Part shown: positions 33,896 to 45,256 of the stretch, piece by piece
Position numbering within the stretch: position 1 is the stretch's first letter
Layout: every line of letters starts with the position of its first letter
DNA from: JAYKJB01 sp035284745 [NCBI: Candidatus Sericytochromatia bacterium]
GTDB taxonomy: Bacteria; Cyanobacteriota; Sericytochromatia; S15B-MN24
Assembly: GCA_035284745.1 (NCBI GenBank)
Contig: JAYKIL010000021.1
Coordinates: 1-64,000 of the forward strand
DNA length: 64,000 nucleotides
Reading direction: 5' to 3'
Position numbers and translations under genes: made by a program
The notes under the pieces: generated by a model
The model's database searches: none
Told to the model about the DNA's origin: nothing
Seen by the model: only the letters and a program-made list of their open reading frames with translations

Positions 33896-34581
33896 CGCTG
33901 CGAATCTTCGAAGGCTTCGTATCCTAGAACCGAGCGCTGAAGCTCAAACAAAGCCTTGTCTTTGTGGCCTTGGGCCAAGTAAGCCCGAGCCAACATCGCA
34001 TGACCGTGTGGGGTATCCGTCAATTGTAGGTGTCGCAAGGCGTAGTCAACCGACCTGTCATACCATTTCATCGAATAGGCCGCCTGGGAGAGGTCGTAAT
34101 ACACTTTGGACAACGACCGCCCTGAATTGAGCCGAACCACCCCTTCCAAAACCCAAATACTTTCCGGATAACGCCCCATTCGCAAGAGCGCCCGACCCCA
34201 GAGTGCCTGCACGTCCGCGTGGCGGTTATCTAGCTTGTAGGCGCGTTCCGCAGTCGCCGCCGCCTGAGGCCAACGTTTGAGCCTTTGAAAAAGTTGGGCG
34301 AGACGGAAGAGCGCTTCAACATTGCTGGGATCGGCCTGGATCGCAATCTGATATTCTTTGATCGCAAGGTCATACAGCCCCTCTTGGATAAAGCGTTGCG
34401 CCCGCTCAAAGAGGTCATTCGGGGAGCGCTGAGTGCGCTGCTTTTGCGTAGGTGGCGCAACCCATTCCTCTGCACCCGCAATACGCCCGCTCAGCACGAC
34501 GAGAGTGGCAGTCTGCAAAACCAAGACGGTCGCGCGGCACGTCCAAATTCTCACTGACCTTCTGCCTCTCGCCTCTCTCAT
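33892..34581 (-). CDS. exported TPR-repeat protein
   Basis: 229 residues from the ATG at 34581, which shares its A with the TGA of era (TGATG). An N-terminal signal or anchor ('VLVLQTATLVVLSGRIAGA') follows a basic stretch. Then come four to five tetratricopeptide repeats: 'AQRFIQEGLYDLAIKEYQIA', 'ALFRLAQLFQRLKRWPQAAA', 'ALWGRALLRMGRYPESIWVL', 'VYYDLSQAAYSMKWYDRSVD' and 'AMLARAYLAQGHKDKALFEL'. It probably scaffolds a periplasmic complex. The next gene encodes the M1-like pseudo-peptidase and overlaps by four bases, so the two products may bind each other. Confidence 0.82.
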   Translation of the reverse strand: MREARGRRSVRIWTCRATVLVLQTATLVVLSGRIAGAEEWVAPPTQKQRTQRSPNDLFERAQRFIQEGLYDLAIKEYQIAIQADPSNVEALFRLAQLFQRLKRWPQAAATAERAYKLDNRHADVQALWGRALLRMGRYPESIWVLEGVVRLNSGRSLSKVYYDLSQAAYSMKWYDRSVDYALRHLQLTDTPHGHAMLARAYLAQGHKDKALFELQRSVLGYEAFEDSQR

Positions 34582-35491
34582 CAGTCCACCACGTAGCCCA
34601 GACGCTTCAACTGAAGTTTCTCGCGCCGCCAATTTTTTAGGACCTTTACCCACAATCCGAGGAAAACCTTCTCACCCAGCTGTTTTTCAATCTGGGCCCG
34701 CGCAAATTGTCCAATGGCCTTCAGGCGTTCGCCCCCGTTCCCGATGACAATCCCTTTCTGACTTTCGCGCTCGACAAAAATCGTCGCCTCAATGCGAATC
34801 GGACGTACCGTCTCGTCAAAGGTATCTATGCGAACGGCCACACTGTGAGGAATTTCGTCTGCCGTCGAGCGCAGAATTTGCTCACGGATTAACTCTGCGG
34901 ACAATACCCGCAAGGTTTGATCAGTGGGCACATCCTCCTCGTAGTAGCGAGGCCCTTCGGGCAGATGCTCGACAATCGCCGTCAACAAAGAACGGGTATT
35001 GCGCCCCGTCTTCGCCGATAGAGGCACAACGGCCACGAACTGCCCCAAGGCCCGGTAACTCGCAAAGACACGCTCCGGCACCTGCCGAACACGATCAACC
35101 TTGTTCAAAACCAAAATAGTCGGTAATTCGCTTTGGGCCAGCAGTTCTGCAATGAAGGCATCCCCTTTTCCTGCCACTTCCTGCGCGTCCACCAATAAAA
35201 CCCGCAGGTCCACTTGGGATAGGGTGTCCGTTGCAGCCTTCACGATATTTTCCCCGAGAAGGTGATGGGGCTTGTGAATTCCGGGAGTATCAACGAATAC
35301 CATCTGGGCCTCGGGGGTGGAGACCACCCCTTGGATGGCGTGACGGGTGGTTTGCGGCTTGTCACTGGTGATAGCAATTTTTTGCCCGACCAAGCGATTA
35401 ATCAGGGTGCTCTTGCCCACGTTGGGGCGCCCGACAATGGCAACCAAGCCGCTTCGGAATTTCTCTTCAAGATGCTCGGAGATTTGAGACA

Positions 35492-35492
<1 letters not shown>
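34581..35492 (-). CDS. era: GTPase Era
   Basis: 303 residues. G-motifs are 'GRPNVGKST' (G1), the switch region 'DKPQTTRHAIQG', 'FVDTPGIH' (G3) and 'LNKVD' (G4). The C-terminal KH domain is seen in 'GIVIGNGGERLKAIGQFARA' followed by 'LWVKVLKNWR'. Era binds the 3' end of 16S rRNA and assists small-subunit maturation. The start ATG overlaps the cdd stop (TAATG), and its stop overlaps the TPR gene. All motifs are intact. Confidence 0.97.
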
Positions 35493-37605
<2,113 letters not shown>

Positions 37606-37620
37606 TTACGGCAAGACTCT

Positions 37621-37651
37621 AGTGTACAGGCTAATCGTGAGCTCCGCTCAA
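37621..37651 (-). promoter_or_regulatory. possible promoter of the pyrG operon
   Basis: On the minus strand, -35 TTGAGC (37646-37651) and -10 TACACT (37621-37626) have a 19-base spacer; a TG before the -10 could compensate as an extended -10. The leader would be about 75 bases. No pyrG-type attenuator (G-run start) was recognised. Confidence 0.35.
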
Positions 37652-37665
37652 TTGGCGCCCAGAAT

Positions 37666-39090
37666 TTAAATGGCCCGCCGGGCCACGTCCTCATTGAGTG
37701 GTTCCTGGATTTCCAAAGGCGCGGTGTGACGCCGCCAGATACGCACCCGAGAAACGCGGCGATTCTCCACTTGCTCTATCTGTAGCCGAACCCCCTCCCA
37801 AGTGACTTCCTCGCCACTCAGAGGTGCACGGCCGAGCAACCCGACCACGAACCCCCCGATCGTATCAAAATCGTCTGTAGGGAGCTGCGCACCCAACTTC
37901 GCCGAAACATCATCGATATTGGCGCGCCCATCAACGACCAGCGTTCCATCAGACTGAAGGTCTATCTCAGCAGGCTCTTCCGCATCGTACTCGTCGCGAA
38001 TCTCCCCTACAATCTCCTCCAGAATATCCTCAATGGTCACCAACCCAGCCGTACCCCCAAATTCATCCAACACGATAGCCAAATGAACCTTTTCGGTGCG
38101 CATCAACTTCAATAGCTCATCGACGCGTTTGCTTTCCGGGACGTGGAAAGGAGGTCTCACCAATTCCAAAGGAATGCTTGCCGGTCGATAATCCCCTTGC
38201 AAAACCCCTAAGAGGTCCTTGGCGTAAAGCAATCCGATGATGTTGTCGGGCGACTCCTCGTAGACCGGTATACGAGAATGACCCTCGGTAATGGCCACAC
38301 GCAAAGCTTCGTCAAAATGACAGTCGGCAGGAACGCAGACCATATCAATACGGGGAACCATAATTTCCCGCGCCGTGGTATCCCGCAGTTCAATCACAGA
38401 CTCAATCATCTCTGTCTCTTCTTGCTGCAAGCCCCCGTGTTCGCGAACGTCTGCGATCAATTGACGCAACTCGTCTTCTGCCACCAACGGCAAAGCCATT
38501 TCACCCTTAGAGCCCGAGAGCGTATTCACAAGTTGCACATAAGCTCGCGCTGCGGCCGTCAAACACCATACGGGAAACCAAAGGAGGTGGGCAGTCCAAC
38601 GCAAGGGGCGCGAAACCAAAAGGGCATAGCGCTCGGCGTTGGCCGCCCCTGCCGACTTTGGGATGATCTCCGCGACCAGAACCACCAAAAAAATCATCGC
38701 CAACGCAACGCCCGCGATCGCCAACCACGGCGCTATCGGCCACTGGGCCCAGGCCGTTCCGAAAAACCCGCGCGACATCGCCTGATAAACAGACAACGAC
38801 AGGACCGTTGAAGCAATGATGATTAGACCGTTCTCTGCCAGCAGTATCGTGCCAACCAGACGTTCCCGGGCTTGGATCAACCCCTGCAAACGCACCGCAT
38901 CCTGACGCCCTTGTTCTGCAAGGTGACGAATGCGGTGCTTGCTCAACGTGATGATGGCCGCTTCAGAACTCGAGAAGAAAGCGGTACCGACGATGCAAAG
39001 CGCGACAACAAACGCAGCGGTGCCCGGTTCAATCGGAGGTACAGAAATATTGATGGCGTGCGCTAAACCGTTTGGACTGCCAGGGTCCAT
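37666..39090 (-). CDS. CNNM/CorC-HlyC family membrane protein with CBS domains
   Basis: 474 residues. The ATG at 39090 has AAGGAG directly upstream; the open frame begins six codons earlier. Order: a DUF21 domain with four hydrophobic segments (~25-200, including 'FFSSSEAAIITLSKHRI'), a CBS pair (~215-345, 'REIMVPRIDMVCVPADCHF', 'SRIPVYEESPDNIIGLLYAK', 'IVLDEFGGTAGLVTIEDILE'), and a C-terminal CorC_HlyC domain ('TLVVDGRANIDDVSAKLG'). Members mediate Mg2+/Co2+ efflux or resistance. The TlyC/haemolysin name is historical. It has its own extended -10 promoter. Confidence 0.93.
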   Translation of the reverse strand: MDPGSPNGLAHAINISVPPIEPGTAAFVVALCIVGTAFFSSSEAAIITLSKHRIRHLAEQGRQDAVRLQGLIQARERLVGTILLAENGLIIIASTVLSLSVYQAMSRGFFGTAWAQWPIAPWLAIAGVALAMIFLVVLVAEIIPKSAGAANAERYALLVSRPLRWTAHLLWFPVWCLTAAARAYVQLVNTLSGSKGEMALPLVAEDELRQLIADVREHGGLQQEETEMIESVIELRDTTAREIMVPRIDMVCVPADCHFDEALRVAITEGHSRIPVYEESPDNIIGLLYAKDLLGVLQGDYRPASIPLELVRPPFHVPESKRVDELLKLMRTEKVHLAIVLDEFGGTAGLVTIEDILEEIVGEIRDEYDAEEPAEIDLQSDGTLVVDGRANIDDVSAKLGAQLPTDDFDTIGGFVVGLLGRAPLSGEEVTWEGVRLQIEQVENRRVSRVRIWRRHTAPLEIQEPLNEDVARRAI

Positions 39091-39158
39091 ATCGCTCCTT
39101 CCGTTCAAATTTCAGCGCCTCAACGGGACGAACTGAAACTTAAACCAACGGTGCCCTT

Positions 39159-39167
39159 ATTATATCA
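39159..39167 (-). promoter_or_regulatory. extended -10 promoter element of the CorC/HlyC-type gene
   Basis: On the minus strand the sequence TGATATAAT gives a perfect TATAAT (39159-39164) with the upstream TG of an extended -10. No good -35 is seen at 17 bases. It is placed about 70 bases before the ATG. Confidence 0.5.
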
Positions 39168-39203
39168 TAGGCCGCGCCGTTCGCTGTGAGCCGTGCGCGA
39201 GTC

Positions 39204-39608
39204 TTAAACCAGGCTGGGCGAGCACATGGCAAGAATTTCGTTATCGTGGGCATCGGCGTGGTTCACCAACGTCAAAATGGCCGCCCGGAACTCCGTGTAA
39301 TCGAGATCATCGGTCGGCAAGTCAACCATCGCAAAGATTTCGCCTCCGTCCATCACGCAAAATTTTGTCAGCGGGATCAAAGCATTCAAGCGCAAAAGTC
39401 TTTCATAGACCTGCGGTTTCACGGCTGTCGGAATCTCCCGACACACCATGGTCCGGAAAGAAAGCCAACCCGGTTCGTCGATGGAAACAAACACCTCATG
39501 AACCTGCAAGTCGCCCGGGAATGCGGTTCGCCAAAGGGTTTCATCACAACGTTCAAAAGGCCAATCCAAGTCGATAAAGTACTGGTCCAGTTTTTGAGCA
39601 AGTGTCAC
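39204..39608 (-). CDS. YbjN-domain protein (T3SS-chaperone-like fold)
   Basis: 134 residues from a GTG at 39608 with GAGGAGA upstream; the frame is open further but lacks a start signal. The sequence fits the YbjN family: 'KLDQYFIDLDWPFERCD', 'HEVFVSIDEPGWLSFRTMV', 'LLRLNALIPLTKFCVMDG', 'IFAMVDLPTDDLDYTEF' and a C-terminal helix. YbjN-like proteins adopt the fold of type III secretion chaperones and affect stress responses in enterobacteria, by an unknown mechanism. It is 92 bases downstream of the zinc-finger gene in the AAA-SNF2 cassette, so a chaperone-like role for one of those proteins is possible. Confidence 0.75.
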   Translation of the reverse strand: MTLAQKLDQYFIDLDWPFERCDETLWRTAFPGDLQVHEVFVSIDEPGWLSFRTMVCREIPTAVKPQVYERLLRLNALIPLTKFCVMDGGEIFAMVDLPTDDLDYTEFRAAILTLVNHADAHDNEILAMCSPSLV

Positions 39609-39700
39609 AGAACGCTCTCCTCTATTTTTTTCGCGCTGCCTCGGGGCAGAACCACGCGGTTCAGTGTACCAAGGATTCGACGGGGCACACAACGCCATTC

Positions 39701-40942
39701 CTAACCGTTTCCCGATCCCAGGGCGGTGTGGCCCGCAATACGCCACTGTTCACGCCCCGTTGAATTGACGACCATCACACCGCAGCCTGTGCACACATTT
39801 TGTCCGCAACACGCGCAATTCACGCGGTGTTCGCGACACACGGGGTGTCCGTTCACACATTGCAACAAACACTCGCCACAGAAGGCCTGGCCGCAGACAA
39901 AGCACGCGGCCAGTTCTCGCTCACACAACACATCGTGGCAAGCAACGCACTGTGCGCTGCAGTTGCCACAGATCAGGTGCAAATGTCGACAGGCGGTCCA
40001 CTCTGACGCTTCCTTGTCACAACGCTGACAGCGGGCCCCTTCCACTTCGCCCGTTGCAAGGCTTTGCCAGGCCTGCAATTCCCGAGTCCGCGCGCGCACC
40101 GAGAGCCGCCAGCGCCACAGGCGGCCAGGCACCCGCAACGTCGCATAGCCCAATGGCCTTACGGTAATTCGCAAGTGGTGGCGTCGTGCCTCTTCGCCAA
40201 GACGTTTTGCAAGTTCGTCTTGCAAGCGCCTCTGCTCTTGCGAGGCAAGATTCAGGGCGTCCTCATAGGACTGCCCCCGGCGAACCCGAACGGGCACCTC
40301 CTCGATCAATTCACGAAAGTAAGCTTCCAAGCGCGTCACCGTTTGCCCAAGGCGCCCGTGCGCCAGACGTTCAAAAGAGGGGACACAACGCTCGGCCTCA
40401 AGCCTGGCAAAATATTCCGCCTCAGCCAAGCGTTGCCCCGGAGGGATGGGCGGGGCGACCGTATCTTGAAACAGCAGGGTCTTTGTCTCCAAAGCGTCCC
40501 AGGCATCTGGTGCGTTTCGCCCTTCCTCATCCAGAGCCACCCGAAACAAACGCTCCACCCGTTCATCGGAGTCAAAAACCAAAGAGAAGTCATACAGCCA
40601 GAAAAACCGGTCTGACTCTTCAGGGGTCAATTCGACAAGCGCCCCATCCTTGGCTGACCAAGCGGGTGCCGGCCATTCACGCCCAGCAAGCGCAAATTGA
40701 GCACAGCGCCCGCGCCCCGATAAATAGGCAACCATTCCCTCAAACACCCGACTGCCCGGAGCCACAAGATCCTCACCAGCGCTGGCATCTTGCCCAAAAA
40801 CCAAAATCAACTCGGCACGACCAAAATGATCGGCGAGCGTGGAGGGTAACGTGACACACGCGCGTCCCGGTGCCGACGAATGCCAATCAGCACCGAAAAA
40901 CGTGAAAAACTCGCGGGCAAATGCTTCGCAATCTGGGCTCAA
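39701..40942 (-). CDS. zinc-finger protein of the AAA-SNF2 cassette
   Basis: 413 residues, TTG start in a TTGA overlap with the stop of the SNF2 helicase gene. The N-terminal ~190 residues are unrecognised. Residues ~195-265 look helical or coiled ('YEDALNLASQEQRRLQDELA'). The last ~115 residues are extremely Cys-rich, with at least six CxxC or CxxH pairs ('CQRC', 'CGNC', 'CVAC', 'CFVC', 'CGEC', 'CACC', 'CTGC') interspersed with His, so several zinc ribbons or treble clefs are likely. Coupling to the helicase suggests a DNA-, RNA- or protein-binding accessory subunit. I know no named family for the full length. Confidence 0.75.
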   Translation of the reverse strand: MSPDCEAFAREFFTFFGADWHSSAPGRACVTLPSTLADHFGRAELILVFGQDASAGEDLVAPGSRVFEGMVAYLSGRGRCAQFALAGREWPAPAWSAKDGALVELTPEESDRFFWLYDFSLVFDSDERVERLFRVALDEEGRNAPDAWDALETKTLLFQDTVAPPIPPGQRLAEAEYFARLEAERCVPSFERLAHGRLGQTVTRLEAYFRELIEEVPVRVRRGQSYEDALNLASQEQRRLQDELAKRLGEEARRHHLRITVRPLGYATLRVPGRLWRWRLSVRARTRELQAWQSLATGEVEGARCQRCDKEASEWTACRHLHLICGNCSAQCVACHDVLCERELAACFVCGQAFCGECLLQCVNGHPVCREHRVNCACCGQNVCTGCGVMVVNSTGREQWRIAGHTALGSGNG

Positions 40943-42786
40943 AGAAGCCTACCCCACCCCCCCGGCGCGACCAAGCGATGCCCCGCTTCCCGCATGCCTT
41001 CATAACGCTGGCGTGCCAAAAGCCCCCGCTCGGCGGCCGACAACATCGTATCCGACCACTCTTCATCGCTGCTGGCCGATGCCCAAGAATCCAGCACCCA
41101 ATCTTCGAACGACTTGCGCTGCTCCCAATCACCCAGAATCACATCCAGTTCCCCAACAACCAATTCGAAAAGACGGATTTTTGTCCCAAGCAACTCCAAA
41201 AGGGCCATCTCAATGGTGTTCTCAAATGCCAGATTGATAATTGTCACCGGATGAATTTGCCCCAACCGATGGAGGCGTCCAATGCGTTGCTCCACACGCA
41301 TTGGATTCCACGGCAAGTCAAAATTCAGCAACGTGTGACAAAACTGCAAATTAAGGCCTTCTTGACCACTTTCCGTGCTGATCATAACCCGTGCCCCTCG
41401 CGAAAATTCAGCGACTGCCTGGGTTCGCTGCTCTGCGCTGAGGCTTCCGTGAAAGACGACGACATCATAACCTTGCGAGCGGAGAAAATCTGCCAAAACG
41501 ACCTGGCTCCGTCGAAATTCTGTGAATACCAACATTTGACTGTCTGGCTCGCGTTGCAGACATTCCACCACAGCCTGCATCTTGCGACCCACGGGAATCC
41601 CACGCGCCATGGCGGCATACCCGGCGAGTCGCCCACAAATCTCGGGCTCGAGGGCCTCATCATCGATCAGGGCCTCGAGGGTTCCCGCCACAGCCGCTGG
41701 GGTACTTGTCAGGCCTCGCTGCAGCACACTCAGGGTTAATCTCAGGTGCCCTTGATCGGGATGCGAACGCAATTCCTCGCGAATAAATGCCGTCAGCTCC
41801 GAATACAGCCTTGCCTCATCCGGCGGAAAAACCAAATGATAAATCCCGGCCCGTCGTGGGGGCAGTCGGAGCCCCACAGAGTCTCTGCGATTACGAACCA
41901 TGACCCCTGCAAGGCGCTTTCTTAAATCGTCTTCATTCAGCGGCGCACGAGGATCTCCCCCATCCATATAGGTCGCTTCAAACGTCCTGGGGGTTCCCAA
42001 TTCGCCCTCTGCAAGAAGATTCACCAGGGCATACAGCTCACTGAGATCATTCATTACGGGCGTCGCCGTGAGCAACAAGAGATAACGCTTGTTCAAGCGA
42101 CTCACCAGTTGGTGTGCCTGGGTCTGACGCGACTTTAACTTATGAGCCTCATCAACAATCACGACATCAAAGGCCTGCGCCAACGCTAATGCCGCGTGGC
42201 GGGGTTGCTTAGCCAAGTCCAGAGACGCAATCAAACGAGACCCACTCCAGTCACTTTGTTTCCGTACAACCCTAAAGCGTTCATCAAACTTCTGCTCTAA
42301 TTCCTCAAGCCATTGCCAGGTCAAAGCGGCCGGCGCCAGAACCAAAACCCGGTGAGCAAGGCCCCGAACAATGAGTTCCTTCAGGATCAAACCCGCCTCA
42401 ATCGTTTTACCGAGACCCACCTCATCCGCCAGAATGGCTCGCCCCCGCATTTGCCCCAAGACCCTTAAAGCAACGGCTTGTTGATGGGGATGATGCTCGA
42501 TGTGACACGCATTCAGACACAACAAGTGCTCGAACCCCGTATGCACCCTCAACGAGTCAGCCACATGGCGTAAACGAAACAACTGACCGGATTCCTGGGG
42601 CCAACCCGTCGCCACCGGAACCGTATCAATGCGAGTTGGAAGCGCCAGCGCAGGTGAAACAGGGTGCGGTGGCTCATCCCGTATGGCTGCGGGAATAGGC
42701 CGTGAAGCAATCTCCCCTGCGGGACTCTGTACCTTATTAGACCCCGCCTCTGGCCGAAGGTCTAACCATTCAAAACGCTCCAACAC
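40939..42786 (-). CDS. SNF2/RapA-like helicase-translocase
   Basis: 615 residues, GTG start five bases after the stop of the AAA ATPase gene. The superfamily 2 motifs are in order: I 'LADEVGLGKTIEAGLI', II 'VVIVDEAHKLK', III 'LLLTATPVMNDLSELY', IV 'QMLVFTEFRRSQ', V 'ISTESGQEGLNLQFCH' and VI 'RVEQRIGRLHRLGQ'. The group resembles RapA/HepA and phage or defence-associated SNF2 proteins. ATP-driven translocation on double-stranded nucleic acid is expected. The N-terminal ~60 residues are variable and Pro-rich; no nuclease or tudor-like domain is visible. Coupling to the AAA ATPase and the zinc-finger protein implies a complex. Confidence 0.9.
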   Translation of the reverse strand: MLERFEWLDLRPEAGSNKVQSPAGEIASRPIPAAIRDEPPHPVSPALALPTRIDTVPVATGWPQESGQLFRLRHVADSLRVHTGFEHLLCLNACHIEHHPHQQAVALRVLGQMRGRAILADEVGLGKTIEAGLILKELIVRGLAHRVLVLAPAALTWQWLEELEQKFDERFRVVRKQSDWSGSRLIASLDLAKQPRHAALALAQAFDVVIVDEAHKLKSRQTQAHQLVSRLNKRYLLLLTATPVMNDLSELYALVNLLAEGELGTPRTFEATYMDGGDPRAPLNEDDLRKRLAGVMVRNRRDSVGLRLPPRRAGIYHLVFPPDEARLYSELTAFIREELRSHPDQGHLRLTLSVLQRGLTSTPAAVAGTLEALIDDEALEPEICGRLAGYAAMARGIPVGRKMQAVVECLQREPDSQMLVFTEFRRSQVVLADFLRSQGYDVVVFHGSLSAEQRTQAVAEFSRGARVMISTESGQEGLNLQFCHTLLNFDLPWNPMRVEQRIGRLHRLGQIHPVTIINLAFENTIEMALLELLGTKIRLFELVVGELDVILGDWEQRKSFEDWVLDSWASASSDEEWSDTMLSAAERGLLARQRYEGMREAGHRLVAPGGWGRLL

Positions 42787-42791
42787 GCCGA

Positions 42792-44282
42792 CTAAACCCC
42801 AGGGGGCCCCTCAACCGCCCACTCTCGCCGCTCAGTGGAAACCCCGGTGCTTCCATTCGCCCACCGCGCGTACCCCCGCGCCCAGGTCCGAGATGCTTCC
42901 AGTGCCTCGTTTCCGCGCGCCAAGGGAGTGAGGCGCGCGAAAGCACGTGCCACATCCCCGGGTTCCACGGCGCGCCCCTCATCAAAAGCATCATACAACG
43001 CATCAATGATCCCCTGCTCCAACTCCGCACCCGAGAACCCCTGGGTCTCGGCCGCCAAGCTCACCACCGCCGCCTTTTCAAATTCCCGGTGGCGTTGTTG
43101 CAGGTGCAAAGCCAAAATTTCTGCCCGTTCCCGTTCGTCGGGAAGGTCTACGAAAAAAATTTCGTCAAAGCGCCCTTTGCGCAAGAGTTCAAGCGGCACA
43201 CGAGAAAGATCGTTGGCGGTCGCCACCACAAAAACAGGGGAGCGCTTTTCTTGCAACCAAGTCAAAAACGTGGCTAGCACTCGTGCTGAGGTTCCGCCAT
43301 CCCCTGCAGCGCTGGCCAGGGCTTTTTCGACCTCATCGACCCACAACACAACGGGACTGACGCTTTCAGCCACCTTTAATGCCCTGCGAGTGTTTTCCTC
43401 TGACGCGCCCACCAAACCCGCCATCAGACGCCCCACATCCAAACGCAGCAAAGGCAGGCCCCACTGGCGACTGACACTTTTTGCAACGAGGCTTTTGCCG
43501 CACCCCGGAGCCCCCAACAAAAGCAGACCGCGGGGTTCAGGAAGACCAAAAGAGCGCGCCTCTCGGCCAAAAGCACGCCCGCGTTTTCTCAACCACTCCT
43601 TCAGTCCCGCCAGTCCCCCTATCTCATCGAGCGAACCCGCCAATTCGATGTGTTCCAATACCCCCGTCTTACTTACAACCCGGCGCTTCTCCTCTGTCAT
43701 CACCTCTATCAAGCGATGGTCGAGTGCTCCGTGTAAGACCAAGGCCCGCGCCAAGCCATTGGCAATTTCAGCGGCGGTCAGCCCACGGGCCGCGGCCAAA
43801 AAACGCTCGTGATCCAGGGGATCTAACTTCAACGGTCGACCTGCCAACTGCCCAGCCTGGGCCAGCATCTCTATCACCGAGTCCGAGTCGGGCGTCGCAA
43901 AATCGACCAAGGTGACCTCAGCGCTCACCTCCGGAGGAAGATTAACAACCGGGCTCAACAAAATGACCGCCTTCGCGCTGTGCTTAACCGTATGCCCCAA
44001 TTCCCGCAACTTTCTCACCACCAGCGCGTTCCCCAAAAAAGCGTGAAAATCGCAAAAAACGTAGATTCCCCGCCCAGTTGCCTCTTTCACATAATCCAAA
44101 GCCAGGATCGGATCGCGCAAAGACGGCTCACCCGTAAAACCACTCGTCGCAGACCACAAATGCACCTCTCGGCTGAGGCGCTGGGCCAACAGCCTCAGTT
44201 CGGCAACGGCCCGCTCCTCCTCCGGCGTATGAAGATAGAGGAGCGGGTACCGGGCGCGGAGAAGCGTTTCAAGCTCTGTCAA
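42792..44282 (-). CDS. Ycf46-like AAA ATPase
   Basis: 496 residues from a TTG with GGTGG upstream. The N-terminal region follows the Ycf46 pattern ('LLRARYPLLYLHTPEEERAV', 'VHLWSATSGF', 'GIYVFCDFHAFL'), a degenerate P-loop domain. The C-terminal AAA domain is intact: Walker A 'GAPGCGKSLVAKSV', Walker B 'VVLWVDEVEKAL', sensor 1 'VVATANDLSRVP', and the Arg-finger region 'RKGRFDEIFFVDLPD'. Ycf46 genes occur in plastids and cyanobacteria, where the protein has been linked to CO2 or stress responses; its mechanism is unclear. Here it begins a block with an SNF2 helicase and a zinc-finger protein, so a disassembly or remodelling role is inferred. Confidence 0.85.
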   Translation of the reverse strand: MTELETLLRARYPLLYLHTPEEERAVAELRLLAQRLSREVHLWSATSGFTGEPSLRDPILALDYVKEATGRGIYVFCDFHAFLGNALVVRKLRELGHTVKHSAKAVILLSPVVNLPPEVSAEVTLVDFATPDSDSVIEMLAQAGQLAGRPLKLDPLDHERFLAAARGLTAAEIANGLARALVLHGALDHRLIEVMTEEKRRVVSKTGVLEHIELAGSLDEIGGLAGLKEWLRKRGRAFGREARSFGLPEPRGLLLLGAPGCGKSLVAKSVSRQWGLPLLRLDVGRLMAGLVGASEENTRRALKVAESVSPVVLWVDEVEKALASAAGDGGTSARVLATFLTWLQEKRSPVFVVATANDLSRVPLELLRKGRFDEIFFVDLPDERERAEILALHLQQRHREFEKAAVVSLAAETQGFSGAELEQGIIDALYDAFDEGRAVEPGDVARAFARLTPLARGNEALEASRTWARGYARWANGSTGVSTERREWAVEGPPGV

Positions 44283-44305
44283 AATTCCACCCGCCGTTGT
44301 CTTTC

Positions 44306-45256
44306 TTAACGAGAGCGAACCGCCGCGACACCCGCAGACCGTAATGCGATTTGTGCCGCCCCGATGACCCCCGCCTCCTCGCCCAAAGCAGCCTCTTGCA
44401 GCAATTCAGGGGCAAAACCGCGCTCTCCCGACACCTGGGGGTCTTTCAATGCCCGACGAACAAGATCCAGATAACCCGGCCGGGTCGCCACTCCCCCTCC
44501 GAGCAGGTACAGGTCAACATCTACCAGGCTGCTCAGGGAAACAAGCCCCTGGGCCAAACAGCGGGCGCTGAACGCCAAAACCTCCTGCATGGCGACGTCA
44601 CCCCTCTCGGCTGCAGCGAAGACAGCGCGCGCGTCTCCGGAAAAACCCGGACGGGTTTCACGTGCCAAGCGCGCGATCGCAGTCCCCGATACATAGGCCT
44701 CAAGGCAACCCGTCTGGCCACAATTACAACGCACGCCGTCGCCGAACAAAACCATGTGACCAATCTCAGCGCCCCGCCAGTGGCGCCCCCTCCAAATCGA
44801 ATGATTGAGAATCAGGCCCCCTCCAACCCCGGTTCCCACGGTGATCGCCACAATGCTTGGCGCACCGCGGCCCGCTCCACAGGCCCATTCGCCGAAAGCC
44901 GCCGCGTTGGCATCGTTCTCGACGAAAACCGGCACCCCCAACGCGGCCTGCAGGTGTGGTCCGACGGGCGTTCCCGTCCACCCCGAAATGTTCGGAGAAG
45001 CATAAGCCACGACCCCGTTATCAACGTCGATCTGGCCCGCAGCACTCACCCCAACGGCCACCAGGGCCCGGTGGTCCTCGACGGAGAGTCCCCCCATCGC
45101 CTCACGCGCCCCGGCCACCAAGGCATCGAGGACAGCACCGGCACCTGCCCGCGCTGGAGTATCGAGGCGGCATCGGGCCACCACGCGCCCTTCGGCGTCA
45201 CTCACACAAGCAAGAATTTTGGTTCCCCCGACGTCAAGCCCCAACGCCAAACTCAT
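44306..45256 (-). CDS. ROK-family sugar kinase
   Basis: 316 residues. The ATG follows directly on the nanE stop (TAAATG). ROK features are the phosphate-binding 'LGLDVGGTKILACV', the catalytic Asp in 'FVENDANAAAFGEW', the 'GTGVGGGLI' loop, the zinc motif 'CNCGQTGCLEAYVSG' and 'LLGGGVATRPG'. It is an active glucokinase-like enzyme by sequence. Because NanE precedes it, N-acetylmannosamine kinase is a reasonable alternative to glucokinase, but no NanA or sialic acid transporter gene is nearby. Confidence 0.93.
   Translation of the reverse strand: MSLALGLDVGGTKILACVSDAEGRVVARCRLDTPARAGAGAVLDALVAGAREAMGGLSVEDHRALVAVGVSAAGQIDVDNGVVAYASPNISGWTGTPVGPHLQAALGVPVFVENDANAAAFGEWACGAGRGAPSIVAITVGTGVGGGLILNHSIWRGRHWRGAEIGHMVLFGDGVRCNCGQTGCLEAYVSGTAIARLARETRPGFSGDARAVFAAAERGDVAMQEVLAFSARCLAQGLVSLSSLVDVDLYLLGGGVATRPGYLDLVRRALKDPQVSGERGFAPELLQEAALGEEAGVIGAAQIALRSAGVAAVRSR

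Noticed and set aside
40921-41739. 272-codon plus-strand open frame opposite the SNF2 helicase gene
   Set aside because: The helicase frame carries all seven SF2 motifs. The antisense frame has no start signal or known domain.
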